Assembly: GCF_033568475.1 (NCBI RefSeq)
Contig: NC_133121.1
Location: 31,665,374 to 31,729,373, forward strand
Length of the DNA stretch: 64,000 bases
From: Henckelia pumila
Lineage: Eukaryota; Streptophyta; Magnoliopsida; Lamiales; Gesneriaceae
Direction of reading: 5' to 3'
Positions 21,866 to 31,268 of the stretch are shown one piece after another. The stretch's first letter is position 1, and each line of letters begins with the position of its first letter. A program made the position numbers and the translations under genes. The notes under the pieces are model-generated. The model worked only from the letters and a program-made list of their open reading frames with translations. It made no database searches and was not told where the DNA came from.

Positions 21866-22417
21866 TTATGAGTTGAGGGTTGGCTTACCATCCAATTTTC
21901 TTATAAATTGGCAAATAGGGTCTTTTTTAGTCAGATTCCCAAGACCATTACCATGACGCTGTGCTTGGAATAGTTTTCATAAACGGAGAAGTTGACCTTG
22001 CACATCTCCACTAGAATGCGTCTCAAGAGTCAATGAGATATTATCTAATGACTCTTTACTCAGCCCATTCTTAATGAAATAAATTTTATCTTCTCTATTT
22101 GTGGAAACATATCCCAAAGATCTGCATCTTCTATCACAAGTCCATCTGGCACATTTATGACAAACATTTAACCTTTTGGCCCTCCTTTTCTTCGCATAGG
22201 TGCTTTTTCCTAGTCCAGACATATTTCGAACAAGTAAGAATTTTGGAACTTCACCACCCAATTGAACTTTGGCTTCAATTATAAGACGAATATCCTCCGA
22301 AATTCCTTTTTGCATAAGCATTCTCAATCTTTCACATCTACCTTCATAAATCATTCTCAGAACTTTTTTAGAAACAAATGGAAAATATTTACCATGTTCT
22401 TTGATAGCTTCATCCAT
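21866..22417 (-). pseudogene. Cysteine-rich protein resembling carlavirus nucleic-acid-binding protein, captured in retrotransposon
   Basis: A frame of 146 codons from ATG 22417 to a TGA at 21979-21977; the same frame then stays open 36 more codons to a TAA at 21868-21866, so the TGA may be a recent lesion. Residues 69-80 (LGKSTYAKKRRA) are a basic block directly followed by a Cys cluster (C86, C89, C94, C98; CHKCARWTC). A Gly/Ser-Lys-Tyr-Ala-basic segment just before Cys-x2-Cys is the layout of the small 3'-terminal carlavirus proteins (PF01623), which bind nucleic acid and suppress silencing. No retroviral domain looks like this. Assignment is by motif recall only; another zinc-binding protein is possible. 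Confidence 0.5.
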
Positions 22418-22534
22418 TTTGAAAATAAAGAATTTTTTTTTTCAATTATTTTGGGAAATTGAAAGAAAACCGACTAAAAGAAGTCACGGAGTACCGTTAT
22501 CCGCCACTTAACCGGGAAGTGAACTCAATTCTGC

Positions 22535-22562
22535 AAAAATAAAATGAAAATATAAGTAACAA
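22535..22562 (-). promoter_or_regulatory. Splice-acceptor-like site between integrase and captured ORFs
   Basis: On the minus strand, immediately after the integrase stop, the sequence reads TATTTTCATTTTATTTTTGCAG followed by AATTGAG. A long pyrimidine/T-rich tract ending in GCAG is a strong plant 3' splice signal. In Athila-type elements the env-like gene in this position is thought to be expressed from a spliced RNA, so the captured ORFs may have used the same route. Confidence 0.55.
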
Positions 22563-24470
22563 TTAATTTGGATCATATAAAGGCATAAACTCATCATTAA
22601 GAATTTCATTTTCTAAAAATGGTTTAAGCCTTTGTCCATTAACTTTAAACACATTATTATTTTTAGGATTTTTAACATCAACAACACCATGAGGATAAAC
22701 ATTTTTTACAACATATGGACCTGTCCATCGTGATCTAAGTTTTCCTGGAAACAAATGCAAGCGAGAATTATAAAGTAAAACTTTTTGTCCAATTTCAAAC
22801 GATTTTCTCATAATATTTTTATCATGAAAGACTTTTGTTTTATCTTTATAAATCTTTGCATTTTCATATGCATCATTTCTTAATTCTTCTAGTTCATTTA
22901 GTTGCAATTTTCTTAATTTAGATGCATCATCTAAATTAGTATTAAATGCTTTAATAGCCCAATAAGCTTTATATTCAATTTCAACAGGTAGATGACAATG
23001 CTTACCAAAAACTAACCTATATGGTGACATCCCTAATGATGTTTTAAATGCAGTTCTATATGCCCATAATGCATTACTTAATCTTAAACCCCAATCTTTT
23101 CGATTTGTATTAACAGTTTTTTCCAAAATTTGTTTTATTTCTTTATTTGCAAGTTCAACCTGACCATTCGTTTGAGGGTGATATGAAGTAAAAACTTTAT
23201 GTGTAATACCATATTTTCTTAACAAAGAAGAAAATGATTTATTTATAAAATGACTTCTCCCATCACTGATTATAGCTCTAGGTATTCCAAATCGACTAAA
23301 AATATTTTCTTTCAAAAATTTTATCACAACTTTATGATCATTAGTTCTACATGCAATTGCTTCAATCCATTTTAAAACATAATCGACAACCACTAAAATA
23401 TAAGTAAATCCAAAAGATAATGGGAATGGACCCATAAAATCTATTCCCCAACTGTCAAATATTTCAATAATCATGATTGGATTTAAAGACATCATGTTTT
23501 GTTTTGAAATTGAACCCATTTTCTGACAATTTTCACAAGATTTGTAAAATGAATGCGTATCTTTGAATAAAGAAGGCCAATAAAATCCACATTGAAAGAT
23601 TTTTGCAGCTGTTTTCTTTGACGAAAAATGACCTCCACATGCCTCAGAATGACAAAATTTATTGACACTACTTACCTCATTGTCGGGTATGCAACGTCGA
23701 AAAATTTGATCAGGACAATACTTAAACAAATAAGGATCATCCCAATAAAATTTTTTGACCTCTTTCAAGAATTTATTTTTATCTTGTGAACTCCAATGAG
23801 AAGGCATTTTATTTGTCACAAAAAAATTTACAATATTAGCAAACCAAGGCATAGTAGTAGCATAGAATAGTTGATCATCCGGAAAATTTTCATTTATTGA
23901 TATTTCATTTTGAGACGATTCAAAAATTATTCTTGATAAATGATCGGCTACTACATTTTCTTTTCCTTTTTTATCTTTTATTACAAGATCAAATTCTTGT
24001 AACAACAAAATCCATCTTATTAATCTCGGCTTTGCATCTTGTTTATTTGATAAATATTTTATGGCAGAATGATCAGTATAAACAATAGTAGTAGAACCAA
24101 TTAAATAGGATCGAAATTTATCTAATGCAAACACTATTGAAAGTAATTCTTTTTCAGTTGTTGAATAATTGATTTGAGCACTATTTAAGATTCTACTAGC
24201 ATAGTAGATCACATGAGGTTTACCTTCTTTTCTTTGTCCTAACACGGCTCCTACAGCATAATCACTTACATCACGTATTAATTCAAATGGTAAAGACCAA
24301 TCAGGAGTTTGTAAAATAGGTGAAGTAGTTAAAAGATTAATTATCTTTTTAAAAGCAGTTTCACATTCTTGAGTCCATTCAAATTGTGCATCTTTTGTTA
24401 AAAGATTTGAAATTGGTTTCGATATTATGCTAAATTTTTTTATGAACCTTCTTTAAAATCCCGCATGACC
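22563..24470 (-). CDS. Athila-like RNase H and integrase
   Basis: An uninterrupted 560-codon frame from the first Met (24245-22563) that is open further upstream to about 24445. RNase [51 protein letters not shown]. Integrase: the His/Cys zinc-binding domain (HSEACGGHF through CENCQKMG) and a DDE core with [18 protein letters not shown] and [16 protein letters not shown], all catalytic residues present. The C-terminal [11 protein letters not shown] block precedes the stop after LYDPN. No chromodomain, as expected for Athila. A stop and a frameshift at about 24450-24470 separate it from RT. Confidence 0.92.
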
Positions 24471-25172
24471 CAAAAATGATAATTTCTTTGATCGTGTTTG
24501 GTGATGGTAAATTAGCAATAACATCAACCTTAGCTTTATCAATTTCAATTCCTTTTTCAGATATGACATGCCCTAACACAATTCCGGATTTAACCATGTA
24601 ATGACATTTTTCCCAATTTAAAACAAGATTTTTTTCTTCACATCTTTTTAAAACTTCTTCCAAATTTTTAAGACAGTTTTCAAATGAGTTTCCAAAAACA
24701 GTTATATCATCCATAAAAACTTCCACAAATTCTTCAATCATGTCACTAAAAATACTTAGCATGCATCTTTGAAAAGTTGCCGGAGCATTACATAAACCAA
24801 ATGACATTCTTTTAAATGCAAAAGTTCCAAAAGGACAAGTGAAAGTAGTTTTTTCTTGATCTTCTAATGATATTGGTATTTGATAATACCCCGAATACCC
24901 ATCAAGAAAATAATAATAAGGATTACCTGCCACTTTCTCTAAAATTTGATCTAAAAATGGTAACGGAAAGTGATCTTTTCTAGTTGCATCATTTAATTTT
25001 CTATAATCAATGCACATACGCTAACTAGATGGAATCCTAACTTGTAATAATTCTCCCTTTTTATTTTTTTTATAACAGTGATGCCTGATTTTTTTGGTAC
25101 TAATTGTGTTGGACTTACCCATTTACTATCCGAGATTGGATAAATAATTCCGGCATCTAATAGTTTTAAAAC
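24430..25172 (-). pseudogene. Athila-like reverse transcriptase (frame broken)
   Basis: An open frame of 195 codons, 25017-24430, starts at MCIDYRKLNDATRKDHFPLPF and carries FALCNAPATF-type (FGLCNAPATFQRCM) and catalytic FMDD boxes, then VLGHVISEKGIEIDKAK. The N-terminal segment (25172-25018) continues from the protease frame and includes LLDAGIIYPISDSKWVSPTQ, with stops. A frameshift near 24470 hits the connection to RNase H. Confidence 0.88.
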
Positions 25173-25982
25173 TTAATTTTTAACAACTTCTTTCATGTGT
25201 GGATTTAATCTTTTTTGAGGTTGTTGATATGTTTTAGCATTTTCTTCCAAGTGAATTCTATGTGTGTAGATTAAAGGATTTATACCTTTTATATCCTGCA
25301 AAGTCCATCCAATTGCATTTTTGTGTTTTTTATGTAATATTATTAAATCTTCTTCTTGTTTTGGTAAGATGGTAGAAGATATTACATTAGGATATGTTTG
25401 ATTTTCACCAAGAAAAACATATTTTAGTTCTTTTGGCAAAGGTTTTAATTCAAGTTTTGGATGATCATCTTTTTTTACTTCTTCAAGTTCATTAATTTCT
25501 TCAAATAACTTTGATTTAAAAACACTTTCCACTAAATAAACTTCAGATTGTTGATTTAAGTTTTCTTGGTGTATATTTTCTTTCACAATTGTTTCTATTG
25601 CATTATCATCTTCATCTTCATTAATAATTGGTTGTTTACATAAGTTGAACACATTAAGTTCTAAAGTCATATTTCCAAAAGATAATTTCATTATTCCATT
25701 TCGACAATTAATTAAAGCATTTGAAGTTGCTAGAAATGGACGTCCCAATATTACTGGAATTTCATTATGCACTTCTATTGGTTGTGTATCCAAGACAATA
25801 AAATCCATAGGATATATGAATTTATCGACTTGAACTAACACATCTTCTACGATACCTCTAGGTATTTTGATTGACCTATCGGCTAGTAAAAGAGTGACAG
25901 ATGTAGGTTTTAAATCTCCCAACTTAAGTTTTTTATAAACTGAATAAGGAAGTAAATTCACACTTGCTCCCAAATCTAACAA
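25173..25982 (-). CDS. Athila-like protease region
   Basis: An open frame of 269 codons. The catalytic motif LDLGASVNLLPYSVYKKL (Asp-Leu-Gly-Ala-Ser form) lies at the N-terminus, followed by LADRSIKIPRGIVEDVLV and VILGRPFLATSNALI. The C-terminal half leads into RT with the segment LNPHMKEVVKN. The Asp-x-Gly active site is intact. The frame ends at a stop at about 25173 that interrupts the original gag-pol polyprotein. Confidence 0.88.
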   Translation of the reverse strand: MLDLGASVNLLPYSVYKKLKLGDLKPTSVTLLLADRSIKIPRGIVEDVLVQVDKFIYPMDFIVLDTQPIEVHNEIPVILGRPFLATSNALINCRNGIMKLSFGNMTLELNVFNLCKQPIINEDEDDNAIETIVKENIHQENLNQQSEVYLVESVFKSKLFEEINELEEVKKDDHPKLELKPLPKELKYVFLGENQTYPNVISSTILPKQEEDLIILHKKHKNAIGWTLQDIKGINPLIYTHRIHLEENAKTYQQPQKRLNPHMKEVVKN

Positions 25983-26203
25983 AGCTTTTTTAATTTTATT
26001 TTTTCCAATAATTCATGAAATTGTTGGACAACCTGGATCTTTATATTTTAAAGTAGAATTATTTTGAATAATAGAACTTACTTGTTTAGTTAAGAATGCT
26101 TTCTTCTTTACATGCAATTGTCTTTTCACAGTACATAAATCTTTTAAAAATTTTGCATAAGAAGGCACTTGTTTAATAGCATCTAATAATGGAATATTTA
26201 TTT

Positions 26204-27853
26204 TTACTTGTTTAAAAACTTCATAAATATCAGAATCATTTTTTTTTGTTTTTTATTGTTTACTAATGCATGAGGAAAAGAAACATGTTTATTTGACTCA
26301 TATATTACTTCAGATAATTTATCATCAACTTTCTCAATCTTAGGACTCAAAGTATCATCTTTCTCGAAAGTATCAAGATTTTCATCCTTACTCTTTGAGT
26401 TTGACTGATCTTTGTTTTCATCACTATATGGATCATTAACTATTTTACCACTTCTAAGAGTAATAACAGATTTTACTTGATCAAACTTATCTTGATTTTG
26501 ATTTTTAGGATTAGGTTGTGGTTGAGATGGAAATTTTTCCTTTTCATGAATATTAAGTGCAGATGCAAATTTTGCAAGAGTTTCTTTCAAATCATTCATG
26601 GATTGAATGTTTTGAATATTGATAGACTCTTGCTTCTGAATGTATGCATGAATTTCATCTTCAAAATGTTTTCTTGGAGGTGGGATATAAGGAACATAAC
26701 CTTGATATTTTGGTTATTTTGAAAAGGTTGTTGTGAAGGTTGTGCATTATTATCATTCCTCCAACTAAAATTAGGATGATTTCTCCAACCAGGATTATAT
26801 GTTTGTGAAAAAAGATCTAATGTTGCTTTTTTAAAATTGTTAACATAATTGGCTTGTTCATGGAGACATTCTTTAAATGAAGAAAAAATAGGACAATTTT
26901 TTGTAAGATGATCATGTGTGTCACATATATGACAAACAATTTCTTGAACACTTTTTAATTGATCACTCTTTTTCATTTGTAATGACTCAATTTTTCTTGC
27001 TAAAGATGCAAGTTTGGCTTGAATATTTACATCATTTTTAAGATGGTAAATACCAACCCCATTTGTTGAATTATTGGTTTTACTTGGTGGTTCAATTGAG
27101 CCTATATTATCCCAATTTTGAGCATTTTCTGCTAATGACTCCAAATATTCCATAGCTTCATTTGGGTTTTTATCTTCAAAAGTTCCATTACACATGAATT
27201 CTATCATTTGTCTATCTTTAGGTATTAAACCTTCATAAAAGTGAGAAACTATCCTTCATATTTCAAAACCATGATGTGGGCATGTATTAAGTAACTCTTT
27301 ATATCTATCCCAACATTGATAAAATGTTTCCCCTTGTTTTTGAGAAAAAGTTGTAATTTGTCTTTTAAAAGAGTTTGTTTTATGGGAAGGGAATTTTTTT
27401 TTTAAGAAATTGTTGTTGCATTTCTTTCCATGATGTTATTGAACTTGATCTCAAATTTTGCAACCATGTTTTAGCTTTATCTTTTAAAGAAAAAGGGAAA
27501 AGCTTTAATCGAACAATATCCATGCTACAATTTTGATCATTATAAGTGTTTCAAACCTCCTCAAATTCTCTTAAATGCAAATATGGATTTTCAGAATCTA
27601 GGCCATGAAAATTTGGTAAAAGTTGAATAATTTGAGGTTTAAAATTGAAATTAGATGCATCAGGAGGAAAAACTAAACAAGATGGTGTACTAGTTCTTAT
27701 TGGATTCATATGGTGCCTAAGTGTTCTTGGTTGTTCATGTTCTTGATTATTATTATTATTATCATCTTGATTATTAGAATTATCCTCCATGTTTAAAATA
27801 TTTTCAAATACTCGAACAAGTCTACCACTTTGTTTACGACTCCAAACAATCAT
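26204..27853 (-). pseudogene. Athila-like gag (frameshifted)
   Basis: Three coherent pieces. The first (27853-27551) contains RTLRHHMNP, IQLLPNFHGL and ENPYLHLREFEEV. The second (27207-26596) contains MCNGTFEDKNPNEAMEYL, LAENAQNWD and a zinc knuckle CHICDTHDHLTKNCP (C-x2-C-x4-H-x4-C). The third (26599-26204) contains VITLRSGK, the region just before protease. The piece between 27550 and 27208 is frame-broken. The order and motifs are those of an Athila gag polyprotein. Confidence 0.88.
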
Positions 27854-27921
27854 ACAATTAAAAATAACATACTATTTACATAAATAACATAAATAAAAAA
27901 AAAGTAAACTTAATTTATACC

Positions 27922-27939
27922 TCCCCGGCAACGACGCCA
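27922..27939 (-). other. Athila-like primer-binding site (tRNA-Asp)
   Basis: The minus strand reads TGGCGTCGTTGCCGGGGA, starting 6 nt after the 5' LTR end. This complements the 3' end of plant tRNA-Asp with about one mismatch, the primer used by Athila/Tat elements. Confidence 0.85.
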
Positions 27940-28559
27940 AAAACTTGCTACAACTTAAATTGTAATTCACCAAAGTGTAGGTTGTCTGCAAGTAATATAC
28001 TCGTGAGTACGAGATCGATCCACGGAGAGGATGTTGTAGGTTTAATTTTAGCAATAATATATTATAGATGGAAATATTATTATAAAACTTCTAATACAAA
28101 TTATAAAATTGTCAAGGCTTCAAAGGTTCATTGTTGGTTTATTTAAGATTGCTTAACAAAAATAAATAAAAGAAACTAAAACAAGAATAAACATAAAAGA
28201 ACAATGAAATATTTAAACAAATATATTATATAATATAGTTCCCACTATATTAATATCAGATTAACCAATATTTAATACATGATACCCATAATATATATAT
28301 ATAGATGCATAAATATAAACATAAAAGAACAATTAAATATTTAAACAAATATATCATATAATATAGTTCCCACTATATTAATATCAAATTAACCGATAAT
28401 TAATATATGGTACCCATAATATATATATATATATATAAGTGCATAAATATAAATTGACATAAAATTAAATGTTATATCAAATCACCATATTTCATTTAGA
28501 ACAACCGGCAGAACCACGCTATCGTCTAAATAAAATATATGACTTTTTATGTTAGATGC

Positions 28560-28660
28560 GATAAAGTAAATGCTAATTGCGGAAAGTAAATGTTAATTGC
28601 GGAAAATAAATGTTAATTGCGGAAAGTAAATGTTAGTTGCGAGAAAGTAAATGTTAGATC
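28560..28660. repeat. Minisatellite in 5' LTR
   Basis: Four copies of a unit near gtaaatgttaattgcggaaa, homologous to 18415-18506. Confidence 0.8.
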
Positions 28661-28855
28661 AAATCACAATATATTATTTAGAACAACCGGCAGAGCCACA
28701 CTATTGTCTAAATAATATATATGACTTTATTATAAATTGATGCATATATTTATAGTATATAATTATTGTAGTATTTATTGTATCATATTAGACAACAAAT
28801 CAAGGTAACCACATTCAAGGTACCAAGTATTTGATGTAAATAGATAACAATAAAT

Positions 28856-29581
28856 TAGGGGTGACAAATTTTACATAAATCCCGATCCATCCCGATTCCC
28901 GACCCGTTCCCGTCCCGAATTTTTTCCGTCCCGAACTTTTCACGACCCGAGTGGTCGGGATTTTTTCCAACCCGATCAATTTCGGGATCGGGATCGGGAT
29001 AGGCAACTTTTCCCGACGGGATTCCCGACCCGACCCGAATATAAAAATAATATTTTTTAAATAATATTTTTTAATTAAAAAAATAATTTTTTTTAATTTT
29101 ATGTTTTAATATTAATGTTTTATAATTATATACCATATAATTTTTTTAATATTTATCTTTTTTAATATTAACATTGAGTTATAAATTTTTATTTTGTTTT
29201 TTAATTATTATGAATAATTATATGTTTTTTTTATTAATCAAGTAGTTGTTTTAGTTTATTTTAATGTACTTAAAAAATGTTTTAGTTTTTTAATGGTTAT
29301 ATATAAAGAAATTTTAATTTATTTGTAATGTATTAAGAAATTGTTTGATTTTTTTCATAATTTTTTTTTAAAAAATATTTACATAGAATTTTTTTTTAAA
29401 AAAATATTATTCGGGATTACCCTCTCCCGACCCGACGGGATCCCGAATGTTCGGGATCCCGAACATTCGGGTCACGACACTTCTCGGGTGTGGGATCAGG
29501 ATAAAAAAAATCTCAATTTCTATCGAGACGAAAATCGGGCAAGGGGGTTACGGGACGGGTCCCGACCCGATTCCACCCCTA
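28856..29581. mobile_element. hAT-type MITE, 726 bp, 8-bp TSD caataaat
   Basis: Ends are TAGGGGTG and CACCCCTA, perfect inverted octamers. It is flanked by perfect 8-bp direct repeats caataaat (28848-28855 and 29582-29589). The other LTR of the same element has this octamer only once, giving the unfilled site. The interior has GC-rich cccgacccg/cgggatcggg arms (28880-29040 and 29410-29575) around an AT-rich centre. TIR and TSD size fit the hAT superfamily. Confidence 0.93.
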
Positions 29582-30476
29582 CAATAAATCATCCAAATTA
29601 TACCTACAAATAAAGATCAATTAGTAAAACAAAATAAAAAATAGAAAAAGAAAGAATATACAAAATATAAACAATCTTACTTGACCAACAATGAAAACTT
29701 TTCACCTTGACATAAAAAGATTTAGCTTGCCATGAACATGAAACTCAAGAATAAGGATAAAAGAAATTTCATACTTGAACTTGAGAAACTTGCACACTCA
29801 AACTTTTATTCTCACACACACAATATTTATTTTACAAATGAGAAATTTCTCTATACTCTTGCACACTACAAAGCTTATACAACACATCTATTTATAGGCC
29901 AAATAAGAGCAAGAGTCCAAGGCTCATTAAATGTGAAATAGTAAAGTTGGTGGGTGCTTGTCTCCTTGAATGTCAATACCATGACCCAACTTTAATTGAC
30001 ATGTTTGATGCCTTAGACCACCGATTCAGCCTTTTCATTCAACATAGAACACGTAGGATATTTTGTGTAGATGTGTTTGGACATATAGTTCACCTCTTTT
30101 GGATAAATGGTGAAATAGTTATGATATTTTTACTACAAGCTGGTCATAGTAAAAGTAAATCTGTCTCCATTTTGATATTTGATTATTTTGATCATCTTAA
30201 TGAGGTTTTTGGAATTTCTTGTCTTCTACAAATTTGAAGATGCCTCTTTTATGATTCTATAGGATTTGAGATTACTCCAATATGACCTTTGTAGCTTGAG
30301 TAATTTTATTTTTACCAAATCTGCGCAAAACATAAAATACAACATTTTTAGTAAAATATTTAAATATAAACACATAACACTAAAAGAATACAACTTCATA
30401 ATTTTAATGAAACTTTAATTTTAAAACACACTTTTTAACATATAAATAATTACAAATTTTAAGTTTCATCAGTCAC

Positions 30477-31268
30477 TGTCACATATTCAACTCTTTCCGA
30501 GTAAACAAATACTTGAGACTCTTGTGATCAGTGAAGATTTCAAATTTCTCGCCATACAGATAATGACACCAAATCTTCAATGCAAAGACGATAGCTGCTA
30601 GTTCAAGATCATGCACTGGATAATTCCCTTCGTGAACCTTCAGCTGTCTAGATGCACATGCAATCACATACCCATTCTAAGTCAGAACACAGCCTAATCC
30701 TTGCAGAGAAGCATAAGTATACACAATACACCCTCGAGAACCAGCAGTAGTGCCAACACAAGTGCAGAAGTCAACCGTCGCCAAAGTTCACAAAAATTCT
30801 CCTCAGAGTCTGATGACCACTCGAAAGTTACGCCTTTACGAGTAAGTTGCGTCAAAGGTCGAGCTAACTGCGAGAAATTTGCGATGAAATAGAGATAATA
30901 TCCTGCTAGACCCAGAAAAATACGGATCTTAGCCACCGTCGTCAGATGCAACCAATTCAACACAACATATATCTTGCTTGGATCAACTGAAACTCCGTGA
31001 CTGTATATGACATGGCCAAGGAACACCACGTGATCAATCCAAAACTCACACTTACTTAGTTTTGTGTAAAGTTTCCTTTCCCGGAGAGTCTTTAAAATGA
31101 GCCTTAGATGATATGCATGCTCATCCAAATTACGAGAATAAACCAGAATATCATCGATGAACAAAACCACAAACTTGTCTAAATGAAAACACGATTAATC
31201 AAATCCATGAATACAAACGGTGCATTAGCCAATCCAAATGGCATTACCAAGAACTCATAATGCCCATG
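30477..31268 (-). pseudogene. Element E pol, RT and RNase H (upstream half)
   Basis: The minus strand continues element E across the Athila insertion. The RT piece (31170-30694) has [47 protein letters not shown] and FEWS. The segment before it (31268-31171) reads [17 protein letters not shown] with a lesion before FIDD. RNase H (30667-30479) has [13 protein letters not shown] and [11 protein letters not shown]. Coding similarity stops abruptly at about 31268, where plus-strand sequence of another element begins. Confidence 0.85.

Larger units (their letters stand above)
17804..30471 (-). mobile_element. Athila-like Ty3/gypsy retrotransposon with captured genes, minus strand
   Basis: A complete element of 12.7 kb, including a 726-bp MITE in its 5' LTR. 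LTR pair 27946-30471 (5') and 17804-19592 (3'), both TGATGAAACTT... to ...GTTGTAGCA on the minus strand. Flanks are atcac (17799-17803) and gtcac (30472-30476), a target duplication with one change. It has a tRNA-Asp primer-binding site, gag with zinc knuckle, protease, RT, RNase H and integrase, then two non-retroviral frames, then the polypurine tract. The first 200 aligned LTR bases differ at about three sites, so insertion is recent compared with its host element E, whose pol it splits. The DLGASVNLLPYSVYKKL protease block is typical of Athila/Tat. Confidence 0.93.
27946..30471 (-). repeat. Athila-like element 5' LTR (with MITE)
   Basis: 2526 bp including a 726-bp hAT MITE plus its 8-bp duplication, so about 1792 bp without it, matching the 3' LTR. 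Same ends and same internal repeats as the 3' LTR. Confidence 0.93.
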
